The position numbers and the translations under genes were made by a program. A DNA stretch of 50,774 nt from JBEKYD01 sp049509915 (GTDB lineage Bacteria > Acidobacteriota > Terriglobia > Bryobacterales > Bryobacteraceae): positions 1 to 50,774 of the forward strand of contig JBEKZL010000016.1 in the NCBI GenBank assembly GCA_049509915.1, read 5' to 3'. Shown one piece after another: positions 1 through 8,386 of the stretch. Under the pieces are notes generated by a model. That model worked only from the letters and a program-made list of their open reading frames with translations, was not told the origin of the DNA and made no database searches. Within the stretch, counting starts at the first letter, position 1. Every line of letters begins with the position of its first letter.

Positions 1-416
1 GTCACCACCCGGTTCATCTCTTCGGGAAACGGCTGCCGCATGTCGCCCGTGCGCAGCCCGGCCTCTACGTGGCCAACCGGAACCCGGCGATAGAACGCCG
101 CCAGCGCGCCGCACAGAGTCGTGATGGTATCGCCCTGCACCAGAACCATATCCGGTAGCTCGCGCTCCAAGACCGGATCGAGGGCGGCCAGAATGCGCGC
201 GGCGGCTTCGGCCGGCGACTGGTCCGGACGCATGATGTCCAGGTCGTGGTCCGGTACGATACCGAAGGCCTCCAGCGCTTGATCGAGCATCCGCCGGTGT
301 TGGCCTGTAGCACACGAGCGCACCTGGAAACCATCCGTTCGGCCAAGCTCCAAAATCACTGGGCTCAGCTTGATGGCCTCCGGCCGGGTTCCCAAAATGA
401 CCAGGATATTCTTCAT
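1..416 (-). CDS. wecB: WecB-type UDP-N-acetylglucosamine 2-epimerase, N-terminal part only
   Basis: This is the epimerase half of the preceding frame, entered separately because it may be translated from its own ATG at 416. The enzyme interconverts UDP-GlcNAc and UDP-ManNAc for surface polysaccharide synthesis in the cytosol. The visible 138 residues start MKNILVILGTRPEAIKLSP, the exact place where stand-alone family members begin, and include QHRRMLDQ, VQGDT and HVEAGLRTGD motifs of the nucleotide-sugar site. The remaining two thirds lie outside the window. No convincing Shine-Dalgarno precedes 416, so coupling to the upstream SGNH frame or true fusion cannot be separated from sequence alone. 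Confidence 0.7.
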   Translation of the reverse strand, partial: MKNILVILGTRPEAIKLSPVILELGRTDGFQVRSCATGQHRRMLDQALEAFGIVPDHDLDIMRPDQSPAEAAARILAALDPVLERELPDMVLVQGDTITTLCGALAAFYRRVPVGHVEAGLRTGDMRQPFPEEMNRVV

Positions 417-1322
417 TCGAAGACTTAGTGCGTCAACTAGCCCAGGAATCGCAAACTTCTCGCTAACCCCGGCGTCGATCGAGATGCTCTCGCCCACGCA
501 CGACAAACACATTCTAGCCGGCCTGATAAAACCTTCGGCTCCCCGGATTACCCGGCCGGCAGAGGGATCTCCGGTCGGTGCCGGTGCGCGATCCTCTTTT
601 GACGGCGGCCCTAGCAGTTCGGTCAGCAGCGGCTTCAGCGCGTCGGCCCAGAGTTGATAGCCCCGCACCGTCGGATGGAGCTTGTCGTTGGCATTCATCA
701 CGCCCTCCCGGAGCCTTCCCTCGCCATCGGCGAACCGGTCGTTGATGTTCAGATACCTGACCCCTCGACCATCGGCTAGATGCGCCAGATTCGCGTTAAT
801 TCTGTCGATCTCCGGGATGACATCCATGTTGTCGTTGCGCGGGAATATCCCCATCAGGACGATCGTCGCGTCCGGAGCCTTCGACTGCATGGCGCGCAAC
901 ACTGCCTGAAGGCCTTTCGTCACATCTTCCACTACCGAATCGGCCCCCGCTGCCGGAACCCTATTCCCAACATTGTTCGTCCCGGCCAGCAGCACGATCA
1001 CCTTGGGGTTGACCCCATCGAGTTCCCCGTTGTCCAGGCGCCAGAGAATGTTCTCAATGCGATCCGCGCCCCAGCCAAAGTCCGCCGCGTTCCAACCGAA
1101 CAAGTTCTTCTTCCAGTTTTCCAGAAGTTGCGGGTAGTCGGTCGCTCCCCACCGCCGCGTGATGGAGTCGCCTTCGAAGTAAACATCGATCCGGCCCTGT
1201 TTGGCTTTGGCGAGAAGCTGCTCGTGCGCAAGCTGGGAGTTCCGGTCCGCTCTTGGGACTGGCCGGTCGGCCTGGGCCGCCAGCAGACACGCCGCCGCGA
1301 CGCCGGCCAACAAAAGCCTCAT
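1..1322 (-). CDS. SGNH hydrolase in frame with UDP-GlcNAc 2-epimerase (partial, runs off left edge)
   Basis: A single stop-free frame runs from the ATG at 1322 to the window edge (440 codons). Residues 1-17 look like a signal peptide. Residues 45-235 are an SGNH/GDSL hydrolase: block I GDSI with Ser53, block III GTNN with Asn116, and DKLHP with Asp213/His216. This form is common in secreted carbohydrate esterases and PAF-acetylhydrolase-like proteins. About 60 residues rich in Pro, Ala and Gly follow. From residue 303 the frame becomes a non-hydrolysing UDP-N-acetylglucosamine 2-epimerase start, with GTRPEAIKLSPV, VQGDT and HVEAGLRTGD. I checked every codon between 416 and 632 and found no stop. 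An exported esterase fused to a cytosolic sugar-nucleotide enzyme is biologically odd, so a lost stop codon or a separate internal start for the epimerase is possible. No good ribosome-binding site precedes either start. Confidence 0.75.
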   Translation of the reverse strand, partial: MRLLLAGVAAACLLAAQADRPVPRADRNSQLAHEQLLAKAKQGRIDVYFEGDSITRRWGATDYPQLLENWKKNLFGWNAADFGWGADRIENILWRLDNGELDGVNPKVIVLLAGTNNVGNRVPAAGADSVVEDVTKGLQAVLRAMQSKAPDATIVLMGIFPRNDNMDVIPEIDRINANLAHLADGRGVRYLNINDRFADGEGRLREGVMNANDKLHPTVRGYQLWADALKPLLTELLGPPSKEDRAPAPTGDPSAGRVIRGAEGFIRPARMCLSCVGESISIDAGVSEKFAIPGLVDALSLRMKNILVILGTRPEAIKLSPVILELGRTDGFQVRSCATGQHRRMLDQALEAFGIVPDHDLDIMRPDQSPAEAAARILAALDPVLERELPDMVLVQGDTITTLCGALAAFYRRVPVGHVEAGLRTGDMRQPFPEEMNRVV

Positions 1323-1527
1323 CGCGGTTTGGGCATACAACCCATTTATGACAGCTTGAGCTGCAAGAACCGAGATGGCGGGCACCAATCTGGCTGCGCA
1401 GTTCATGGTTAATACGAAAACACATTTAGTTTGAGAGCGCAACAAACATCGGGCCGGAGCGGTGGAATCTCCGCCGTGGCGGCTTGGGCGATCAAGAGAG
1501 AATCCGTCGCGAGTAACAACCGGGCGC

Positions 1528-2592
1528 CTAGTCCGAGTCGAGTGACCGCAGTTGATGCAGCCGCAAGCGAATGAGCTGGGCTCGAATGCGTTCCCTGGAG
1601 AGACTTGGGTATGCGATTCGCCCAAAAACCGTCCAAGATTCGAGAAGCGCCACCCATTTGCGTTCCGTGTCGCGGATTCCCTCGGGCTTAATCGTTCCGT
1701 ATTCCCATTTGCTTGCGGGAGACTGCTGAATCTTTTGATAGACCTCATTCAGCATCCGGTCCAATGTGGAGAGATCCGTCACCGAGGCCGGCGCAATGCT
1801 ACCGCTCCCGAACCGCTGCAGGTTGATGAGGAATTGATCGGCTAGTCTGGCCTGCTCGTCGAGTTGCAAAGCAGCACGCGCCGTCCCGGACGCGTCGACT
1901 TCGCCGCTCACGCGGGCATCCTCAAATTCCGATTCGGTCGACTGAAGCGAGCGGAATGCGCTTTTGGCGGCGGGAGGAAACCGCGCGGCGATGGCCGCGA
2001 TTTTCCCGTCCCGGACGAAATCGCGAGCGGTGTTTTGGACGTTGGCACAATAGCCCTGGCTCACGCCGCTCGTGATGTCGTCGCAAAGATCGAACGACGC
2101 GTTCGGCGGGTGCGCCTCCCGAAGGCGTTCGAGATGCCCGATACGAGATTCAAATTCGGCGTCCGCCGCCCAATAAATCTCGCAGGCAAAGCGAATGGCG
2201 AGATTGTAATCGCGTGAAACGCCCCGGCCGTTGGCATAGAGCATCGCCAATACTCCGGGGCCATGGAACAAGTTGGCGTCCCCGTTTTGAGGGTGCGCCC
2301 GTTCGAACCACCCGCACTGAAGCGCCGCGGCGTAGTCCGGTTTGCCTCCCAGGCCGTAGTACAAAGCCGTCTCGTCGCAGTCTTTCAGTTCGTCTTGTGT
2401 AAGCAGTCCGGCAGGCGTCCGCGGAGCGAGCGGCTGCGCCATTGCCTGCCGACACACCAACTTCCAGTTAGCTGCGGCCTTGTCCCCGGTTGCGTGCTGT
2501 GCTCCGGCAGGGAGACAGGCGAGAGCCGAAACAGCCAGGAGCATCCGGCATCGCGAGCGTTTCGGCCATTTAGACTCCGTGCAGATGACCAT
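1528..2592 (-). CDS. Secreted protein with C-terminal LprI-like (DUF1311) domain
   Basis: Exported protein of 354 residues. The start at 2592 is supported by AAGGAG five bases upstream. A basic n-region (KWPKRSRCR) and a hydrophobic core ending PAGAQ form a long signal peptide of about 32 residues. The middle (residues 70-180) has Sel1-like features (YYGLGGKPDYAAALQC, LAMLYANGRGVSRDYNLAIR) and paired cysteines. Residues 285-350, with IRDTERKWVALLESW and a terminal RLRLHQLRSL, resemble the LprI/DUF1311 fold, which is linked to lysozyme inhibition. The role here is unproven. It is divergent from the amidohydrolase at 2664, separated by 71 bases that must hold both promoters. Confidence 0.7.
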   Translation of the reverse strand: MVICTESKWPKRSRCRMLLAVSALACLPAGAQHATGDKAAANWKLVCRQAMAQPLAPRTPAGLLTQDELKDCDETALYYGLGGKPDYAAALQCGWFERAHPQNGDANLFHGPGVLAMLYANGRGVSRDYNLAIRFACEIYWAADAEFESRIGHLERLREAHPPNASFDLCDDITSGVSQGYCANVQNTARDFVRDGKIAAIAARFPPAAKSAFRSLQSTESEFEDARVSGEVDASGTARAALQLDEQARLADQFLINLQRFGSGSIAPASVTDLSTLDRMLNEVYQKIQQSPASKWEYGTIKPEGIRDTERKWVALLESWTVFGRIAYPSLSRERIRAQLIRLRLHQLRSLDSD

Positions 2593-2663
2593 GGCGCTCC
2601 TTCAGAAAGTATGATAGCTCACGGCGCGCGCCGCGCACCCAGTCTTCGGTAATATGTGGAGCT

Positions 2664-4172
2664 ATGCGGCTCATCCTCCTCACTGTATTTCTTGTGGCGC
2701 CAGCCACGGCGCAGCAATATGACATCGTGTTGCGGGGCGGCCATGTGATCGACCCGGGCAACGGCATCGACGCGCACATGGACGTCGCGATCGCCGGCGA
2801 TCATATCGCCGCCGTCGCGGCCAATATTCCCGCGGCCGAGGCGCGCCGCGTGGTGGACGCATCGGGGTTCTATGTCGTGCCTGGACTCGTCGATCTGCAT
2901 GTCCACGTGTTCCGCTACTCCGGGTCGCTGACGCCCGACGACACCTCGCTGCCGGCCGGAGCCACCACCGTCGTGGATGCCGGTGGAAGCGGCTGGCGCA
3001 ACTTCGACGAGTTTCGAAAAACCGTGATCGCTCAGTCGAAGACCCGCGTGCTGGCGCTGCTGAACATCGTCGGCCAGGGGATGGCCGGGGAGCCTTTCGA
3101 GAGCGACACCGAAGACATGGACCCGGTCAAGACCGCCGATACCATACTCCGCAACCGGGACATCATAGTGGGCATCAAAACCGCACACTATGCCAAGCCG
3201 GGGTGGACCGCTATCGACCGCGCGGTCGAGGCGGGGCGCAGAGCCGGCGTACCGGTAATGGTGGACGACAAAATCTTCACCAACTCCGGCCGGACCATGC
3301 GGGAAGAGTTGCAGGAGCATCTGCGGCCCGGCGATATCCACACCCACATGTATAACGACCGGCAGGTGGAACTGATCGACCGCTTCACCGGCCGGGTCCA
3401 GCCGTGGATGACCGAAGCCCGCCGGCGCGGCGTACTGTTCGACGTGGGGCACGGAGGCGGCAGCTTTCTGTGGCCCGTGGCCACGCGCGCCATCGCGCAG
3501 GGATTCGTTCCCGATACGATCAGCACCGACCTGCACGCGGAGTCGATCGCCATTCAGCAATCCACTATGCCTAACGTGATGTCCAAGTTGATGCTGCTGG
3601 GGATGAGCCTGGAGGATGTGCTGGCGCGGTCCACGGTGAACCCGGCCAAGGCGATCGGAAGATATCCGGAAGTGGGGACACTGGGGGTGGGACGCGTGGC
3701 CGACATCGCCATGCTCGAGCAGAAGAGCGGCGTGTTTGTGTTTAAGGATTCGTGGCCGGCCAAGCGGTTGGGCACCAGGCGGCTTGAGAGTGTCATGACC
3801 ATCCGCGCCGGCAAGATCGTCTACGCGCGTGGGGAACCGGCCGCTGCCAGCCAGGATACTACCGTTTACGATCTGCTGTTCAAGCACGCACAGATCGCCG
3901 GAAGAAGCGAGGAATATGACATTGCCATTATCGGCAACCGCATCGCGCGGATCGGGCACGGTCTCAAGGCCGCGCACGCCCGCGTGCTGGTGGAAGCCGA
4001 GGGTTATATAGTGAAGCTCGCGGGATTAGCCGAAGGCGCCCCCGCCAACGTCGCCGTGCTCGACGCCGGCCGGACCGTCATGACTGTGAGCAACGGCAGG
4101 ATCGTCACCGACGATGAAGGGCTGAGCATTCCGGATGTCAGCCGCGCCGGGCCGTACAGCAATTTCAAGTAG
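2664..4172 (+). CDS. Exported amidohydrolase/deacetylase of the Atu3266/EF0837 group, with an extra C-terminal half-domain
   Basis: Metal-dependent amidohydrolase with a signal peptide (residues 1-17, cut after PATAQ). Residues 20-395 contain DLHVH (His79, His81), the bridging Lys172 in VGIKTAHY, a later HTH ligand site in GDIHTHMY and the catalytic Asp in ISTDLHAES. At the place where relatives have VMVH this protein has VMVDD, so one metal ligand seems replaced. Residues about 395-502 repeat only the outer beta-sandwich of the family (DLLFKHAQIAG, YDIAIIGNRIARIG, then VAVLDAGRTVMTVSNGRIV) with no second barrel. It is convergent with the SelA-like enzyme: the stop codons abut at 4172/4173. 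Amidohydrolases of this group are often neighbours of SelA-like PLP enzymes, so they probably act on one substrate in the periplasm. The substrate is unknown. Confidence 0.82.
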   Translation: MRLILLTVFLVAPATAQQYDIVLRGGHVIDPGNGIDAHMDVAIAGDHIAAVAANIPAAEARRVVDASGFYVVPGLVDLHVHVFRYSGSLTPDDTSLPAGATTVVDAGGSGWRNFDEFRKTVIAQSKTRVLALLNIVGQGMAGEPFESDTEDMDPVKTADTILRNRDIIVGIKTAHYAKPGWTAIDRAVEAGRRAGVPVMVDDKIFTNSGRTMREELQEHLRPGDIHTHMYNDRQVELIDRFTGRVQPWMTEARRRGVLFDVGHGGGSFLWPVATRAIAQGFVPDTISTDLHAESIAIQQSTMPNVMSKLMLLGMSLEDVLARSTVNPAKAIGRYPEVGTLGVGRVADIAMLEQKSGVFVFKDSWPAKRLGTRRLESVMTIRAGKIVYARGEPAAASQDTTVYDLLFKHAQIAGRSEEYDIAIIGNRIARIGHGLKAAHARVLVEAEGYIVKLAGLAEGAPANVAVLDAGRTVMTVSNGRIVTDDEGLSIPDVSRAGPYSNFK

Positions 4173-5711
4173 TCATCTGTGGCGATGGGCGCGCCACTTC
4201 GCGCGGCCGTATTCGCCCAGATCCACGTCGCCGGCAATCTCCTCTCCCGTGAGGGAGCCGCGGAACGTGTAGGAAAGCTGTGTGCCCCCGGCCGGCAGAC
4301 TGCTGCGCAACTCGACCCGGCCGCCATCAATGTGGCCGGTGAGGTCGCCCTGGAACGCCCAGCCTTGGTGAGAACCGGTGACGCGGTTGCCACTGGCGTT
4401 GAGAAAGAGCTTGTGCTGCGACTGGCCGACTTCGTAGGCGACCTCTACGTCCCAGACGCCGGAGATATTCTGCGCCGGCGGCCCCGACTGCGGCTTCTGC
4501 CGGGGGCCGCGCGGGGCGGCGCTGAAGATCTCGTAAAGGCGGCGCGCCACCTGCTCGTGCTCGCCCGGATGCATCGCGACCGGGCGGATGAGAAACGCGT
4601 GGCCCTCGCCTTCGGCTTGGGACATGATGCGCGGCTCGCCATCGAGCAACATGCGCCCGACCTCGCCCGCGGTGAGTCCAATCTTGGCCGGATCCCAGAA
4701 GACGTGAAGCGTCGGGAACGGGCCGCCGCGCACCGGCCCATGGACTTCGGTGCTGACGCCCTCGACGCGACTGATCTCGCCCGCGATTTCGGCGTACCAC
4801 GATTTCCACTGGCGGAAATCGGCTTCCAGGTCGCGCCCGGAACGCCAAACCTCCACCGCGCGCAGCATGCCTAATACCTGTTCCTTGCCGACCTTGAGGC
4901 CGCGGCCGAAGGCATGGTGAGGGGCGCTATTGGCCCAAGCGGCACGGACCAGGTCGCGGCGGCCGATCAGCAGGCCGGCGTTTTGCGGACCGCGGATGAT
5001 CTTGCCGCCGCTATAGGCCACCAGGTCTGCGCCCAAGGCCAGGTACGGATTGGGCACAATCAGGTAGTCGGCGGCGGCATCGACCAGAACAGGAATGCCG
5101 GCCTGGCGTGCGATGGGTCCGACGTCCTTGAGATCGAGCCGGGCACTGCCGAAGTGATTGCCCAAGACTTCGATCATGGCGGTATGGGAACTGATGGCGG
5201 CCCGTAACTCGCCAGGCGAATTCACTTCGACGATCTTGACGCCAAGGGTGCGGACCGCGTGGTCGTAGACGACACGCGACTCGCGTGGCATGATCACTTC
5301 GTCCTTGAGGCCGGCGAGGTTCGGCAGGCGTTGCATTTTTTCGGGGTCGGCGCCGGCGATGCAGCCAGCGGTGGCGTGCACCAGCGCGGCGGCCGCGCCA
5401 GACGTGACGATGCCCCACTCGACCTGCAGCAACCCGGCCAGGCGGTCGCCCACCTTCTCCATCAGTTCGTCGAGGTTGACGTGATAATGCGAGGCCTGCT
5501 CCACGGTAGCGATGACTTCATCGAGCATCTGAGAGCCGCCATTGATGGTGAGTGTCGCGGTGCAGTTGATGAAGGGCCGGACGCCGATTCTGGTGTAGAC
5601 TTCGGGCCCGGAGGAAACGCTGGGCGCGCTATCGGCCGATGCAGCTGAAGAGAAGCCGGCGGCCATGGCTCCTCCCGTACGAAAAAGGTCGCGGCGGCTC
5701 AAAGCGTTCAT
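4173..5711 (-). CDS. Tat-exported SelA/DgaE-like PLP enzyme with C-terminal beta domain
   Basis: PLP-dependent enzyme of the selenocysteine-synthase-like / D-glucosaminate-6-phosphate ammonia-lyase group. It begins with a twin-arginine signal, SRRDLFRTGGAMAAG, so it is predicted to be exported already folded with cofactor. The fold-type I core spans residues 38-400: TSGAAAALVHATAGC binds phosphate, Asp211 in LVDAAADY faces the pyridine ring and Lys237 in YSGGKIIRGPQN is the Schiff-base lysine. Residues 420-512 (ISGVWDVEVAYEVG and VTGSHQGWAFQGDLTG) form an added beta-rich domain seen in acidobacterial relatives; its role is unknown. It may be a lyase or racemase for an amino sugar or amino acid derivative. 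A perfect 9-bp inverted repeat lies 20 bases upstream of the start. Confidence 0.8.
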   Translation of the reverse strand: MNALSRRDLFRTGGAMAAGFSSAASADSAPSVSSGPEVYTRIGVRPFINCTATLTINGGSQMLDEVIATVEQASHYHVNLDELMEKVGDRLAGLLQVEWGIVTSGAAAALVHATAGCIAGADPEKMQRLPNLAGLKDEVIMPRESRVVYDHAVRTLGVKIVEVNSPGELRAAISSHTAMIEVLGNHFGSARLDLKDVGPIARQAGIPVLVDAAADYLIVPNPYLALGADLVAYSGGKIIRGPQNAGLLIGRRDLVRAAWANSAPHHAFGRGLKVGKEQVLGMLRAVEVWRSGRDLEADFRQWKSWYAEIAGEISRVEGVSTEVHGPVRGGPFPTLHVFWDPAKIGLTAGEVGRMLLDGEPRIMSQAEGEGHAFLIRPVAMHPGEHEQVARRLYEIFSAAPRGPRQKPQSGPPAQNISGVWDVEVAYEVGQSQHKLFLNASGNRVTGSHQGWAFQGDLTGHIDGGRVELRSSLPAGGTQLSYTFRGSLTGEEIAGDVDLGEYGRAKWRAHRHR

Positions 5712-5731
5712 TTCTGCCCCCCCGTGGGTTT

Positions 5732-5759
5732 CCTGGCTTTATAATATGCGAAAGCCAGG
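5732..5759. promoter_or_regulatory. Perfect inverted repeat upstream of the SelA-like gene
   Basis: CCTGGCTTT at 5732-5740 and AAAGCCAGG at 5751-5759 are exact inverses around a 10-base AT-rich loop that contains a TATTAT-like -10 sequence on the minus strand. It sits 20 bases upstream of the start at 5711, so it may be an operator overlapping the promoter or a 5' leader hairpin. Only the symmetry and position are seen; no binding protein is known. Confidence 0.4.
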
Positions 5760-5830
5760 CGAGTGGTTTGAGCCGTTTTCTTCGGCGCAGCGGTGACCGC
5801 GTATCCGGATCGGGTTGCCGCATTTGTGGA

Positions 5831-5854
5831 CGCGACCGCAGGGGAGCGGTTGCC
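5831..5854. repeat. Dispersed palindrome, copy 1 (gcgaccg-type)
   Basis: cgcgaccgcaggggagcggt followed by tgcc. It matches the sequence at 11875-11898 in all but three positions. The core is gcgaccg, an 8-base spacer, then cggttgc, so it folds into a short hairpin. It lies in the intergenic space upstream of the SelA-like gene. Confidence 0.55.
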
Positions 5855-5918
5855 CGGGAATACGGTGGCGAACTTCCGAAACGGCGTACCAGCTAATTAT
5901 CCAGTGATGGTCGGACGC

Positions 5919-6476
5919 TTAAAATACCATATCGCCCGGTTTCAGCCCCTGCTGTTTGCGCCAGTCCAGATACAGGCGCGCATAGCTGGCTGTGATGTAG
6001 TCGCTCATGCCGAAGCCCATCCGCCGCGCGGTCCGGTCGATCCAGGCGGGCGGACCCTCCAACTCCAGATAGACGCCGATGGGGGTTTCATCCAGCATGG
6101 CCATGCCGGTTTCACCTTCCATGCGGAATTCGGTGCGGTATTTTTCGTAGCGAAAGACGGCTTGGTAGCCGAGGCGCGCCAGGATCTCGGCGAAGCGGGC
6201 GGCATCGGGCAGGCGGATCTCCAGTTCTTCGCGATTCTTGTGGGGACCGGGCAAGGGCCGTCCTTTGAAGGTCAGAGTGACGACGCGGCCGGCCTGGCGG
6301 AGGCGCAGCAGGCGGCAACCGCGCCGCAACGTCAGCCGCGCGGTGTCGAAGACGGTGTTGGCTTCAAATACGCGGCGGTGCGCCAGGCGAAAGCCAACCT
6401 GGCGGAGCAGACCGCGGACCGCGGCAAGGTCGGCCACGGCCAGCTTGATTTCATTTTCCTGGGATCCCCGGGACAT
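5919..6476 (-). CDS. CYTH-domain protein (class IV adenylate cyclase / triphosphatase-like)
   Basis: Cytosolic protein of 185 residues spanning the whole CYTH tunnel fold. The hallmark ExExK appears as ENEIKL at residues 7-12. Downstream are LRLRQ, LTFKGR, NREELEIRL, FRYEKYRTEF and YLELEG, giving the alternating acidic and basic strands that line the tunnel and bind triphosphate with metal. Members hydrolyse inorganic or organic triphosphates or make cAMP, and sequence alone does not decide which. It starts 12 bases after the DUF2203 gene and is probably co-transcribed with it. It has no signal peptide. Confidence 0.85.
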   Translation of the reverse strand: MSRGSQENEIKLAVADLAAVRGLLRQVGFRLAHRRVFEANTVFDTARLTLRRGCRLLRLRQAGRVVTLTFKGRPLPGPHKNREELEIRLPDAARFAEILARLGYQAVFRYEKYRTEFRMEGETGMAMLDETPIGVYLELEGPPAWIDRTARRMGFGMSDYITASYARLYLDWRKQQGLKPGDMVF

Positions 6477-6488
6477 GGCGGCGGAATA

Positions 6489-6932
6489 TCAGCCCTCGTC
6501 TTTGGGCGCCGAGTGGTGCGTCAGAAAATCCTGGTCGATGGGTTTGCGCCCGGCGAAGCCCTCCTCGACGCTGTGCCAGTAGGCAATGCGCGGCTCGCCC
6601 AGTTTCCAGCACAGGCACACTTCCACGCCACGGAGCACAGTGGGAAAGTCCACCAGGCCGACGTCCAGGTCCTTCACCTGGCAGCCGATTTCCTCGAATC
6701 GCTGCACTGTCTGGCGAAGACGGCTTTCGGCGCTGTCGCGGCGGTGCGCGTCGGCGGCGAACTTCTCCCGGTCCACCACCATACCGCCTGCAAGCGCCAC
6801 CCGCTGGCGGACCACATCCACCGCCAGGAAAGCTTCGGCGAATTCCGCGCGCTGCGCTACCGCTTCCCGCAACAGTTTTTCCACCTGGGGTAGAAGGGCC
6901 TCCGCCTGGGCGAGTGTGAAACGCTTGGACAT
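6489..6932 (-). CDS. DUF2203 family protein
   Basis: Cytosolic protein of 147 residues covering the full DUF2203 family length. It begins KRFTLAQAEALLPQVEKLLRE, a long helix, followed by a second helix around RRDSAESRLRQTVQRFEEIG and the family signature VKDLDVGLVDFPTVLRG, then VCLCWKLGEPRIAYWH and a C-terminal GFAGRKPIDQDFL. Function of the family is unknown. It is the first gene of a likely two-gene unit with the CYTH gene; 101 bases separate it from ispG upstream. Confidence 0.85.
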   Translation of the reverse strand: MSKRFTLAQAEALLPQVEKLLREAVAQRAEFAEAFLAVDVVRQRVALAGGMVVDREKFAADAHRRDSAESRLRQTVQRFEEIGCQVKDLDVGLVDFPTVLRGVEVCLCWKLGEPRIAYWHSVEEGFAGRKPIDQDFLTHHSAPKDEG

Positions 6933-7033
6933 GAGTAGTTGGACCGCGCGAAACCGCGATCCGGGCTACACCCAGGATACCTGAACCGACAACGAGAGGC
7001 TGCGCCGGCCTTTCGTTCCCGATTTTGTTTCGA

Positions 7034-8293
7034 TTATGACAGGACCGCCGCGGCGGCATCGGGCGCGAAATCGGCGCCCTGTGCGTAGTGCGAATCCACG
7101 TAATCGTTCAAGATATCGATGAACCGGGGGACGATGCCGTCGCCCCGAAGCGTGACGGTGAGGCGCCCATCCACGTACACCGGCGCCACCGGCTCCTCGA
7201 AGGTCCCAGGCAGCGAGATTCCGATATTGGAGTGCTTGGATTCCCCCGGGCCGTTCACCACGCAGCCCATTACCGCCACTTTCATGGTCTCCACCCCCGG
7301 ATGGCGCTCTTTCCACTTGGGCATCTGTTCGCGAAGATACGTCTGGATCTGGTCGGCCATCTCCTGGAAAAAGGTGCTGGTGGTCCGGCCGCAGCCCGGG
7401 CACGCGGTCACTTGCGGGGTAAAGCTGCGAATGCCCAGCGACTGCAGAATCTGCTGCGAAACCACGACTTCCTCGGTGCGGTCTCCATTGGGCAGCGGCG
7501 TCAGCGAGGCGCGGATGGTATCGCCAATGCCATCCTGTAGCACCGGCGCCAATGCGGCCGTGGTGGCCACGATCCCCTTCGAGCCCATACCGGCTTCGGT
7601 CAAACCCAGGTGCAGCGGGTAATCGCACGCTTCGGCCAGCGCGCGGTACACGTCGATCAGGTCCTGTACCCCGCTCACCTTTGCACTCAGAATGATCCGG
7701 TCGTGGCCCAGGCCGTACCGCTCCGCCGCTCTTGCCGACTCCACCGCCGATACCACCATTGCGTCCATGGTGACTTCGCGGGCCGCCTTCGGTTCCACGC
7801 GGCGCGAGTTATCGTCCATCATGCGGGTGAGCAATTGTTGATCGAGCGACCCCCAGTTCACCCCGATGCGCACCGGCTTGCGGTTGGCCACAGCCACTTC
7901 GATCATGGTGCGGAAGTTCTCGTCGGTCTTCCGGCCGATATCGGAGTTGCCCGGATTGATGCGGTACTTGGCCAGCGCGCGCGCGCACTCCGGATACTTC
8001 TTTAGCAGGATGTGGCCGTTATAGTGAAAGTCGCCGATGATGGGAACGCGCACGCCGAACTTATCCAGCGTATCCACGATGGGCGCCACCGCCGCAGCGG
8101 CGTCCTGCGTGTTAACGGTGACGCGCACCAGTTCCGAACCGGCGCGCGCCAAAGCCATTACCTGGTTGACGGTGGCGGCCGTGTCCGCGGTGTCGGTATT
8201 GGTCATCGACTGCACCACGATCGGGTGATCGCCGCCGACCTTCACCCCGCCGACATCCACAACTACCGCCTTGCGGCGCGCTTTTACGGCCAT
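7034..8293 (-). CDS. ispG: 4-hydroxy-3-methylbut-2-enyl diphosphate synthase (flavodoxin), GcpE
   Basis: Converts methylerythritol cyclodiphosphate to HMBPP in the MEP isoprenoid pathway with a [4Fe-4S] cluster. The TIM-barrel part spans residues 10-290 (VVQSMTNTDT, RINPGN, RIGVNWGSL, HLGLTEAGMG). The ferredoxin-like part carries the cluster cysteines: Cys298 and Cys301 in TACPGCGRT and Cys344 in MGCVVNGPGE. The start at ATG 8293 is chosen over an in-frame TTG at 8308 because GGAGG lies eight bases upstream of the ATG and overlaps the TTG start's first codons. The length of 419 residues is normal for the short bacterial form. No obvious partner gene is adjacent. Confidence 0.97.
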   Translation of the reverse strand: MAVKARRKAVVVDVGGVKVGGDHPIVVQSMTNTDTADTAATVNQVMALARAGSELVRVTVNTQDAAAAVAPIVDTLDKFGVRVPIIGDFHYNGHILLKKYPECARALAKYRINPGNSDIGRKTDENFRTMIEVAVANRKPVRIGVNWGSLDQQLLTRMMDDNSRRVEPKAAREVTMDAMVVSAVESARAAERYGLGHDRIILSAKVSGVQDLIDVYRALAEACDYPLHLGLTEAGMGSKGIVATTAALAPVLQDGIGDTIRASLTPLPNGDRTEEVVVSQQILQSLGIRSFTPQVTACPGCGRTTSTFFQEMADQIQTYLREQMPKWKERHPGVETMKVAVMGCVVNGPGESKHSNIGISLPGTFEEPVAPVYVDGRLTVTLRGDGIVPRFIDILNDYVDSHYAQGADFAPDAAAAVLS

Positions 8294-8361
8294 CGTTCGA
8301 ACCTCCAAAGGGAAACTATGATTTTATCAGCCTTCCAGTAGTGCCTCGGGGTCGTTGGGCG

Positions 8362-8380
8362 GCACAGGCTCAGCCTGTGC
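8362..8380. repeat. Perfect palindrome gcacaggct-c-agcctgtgc
   Basis: Nine-base perfect arms around a single C. It lies upstream of ispG and is not followed by a T-run on either strand, so it is not a classical terminator. It is probably a dispersed palindromic repeat. Confidence 0.6.
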
Positions 8381-8386
8381 AAGGAG

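Noticed and set aside
2619..3977. Long open frame (452 codons) on the minus strand opposite the amidohydrolase
   Set aside because: It is the antisense of a clearly conserved enzyme; its translation has no recognised motif and such frames are common in GC-rich codon usage.
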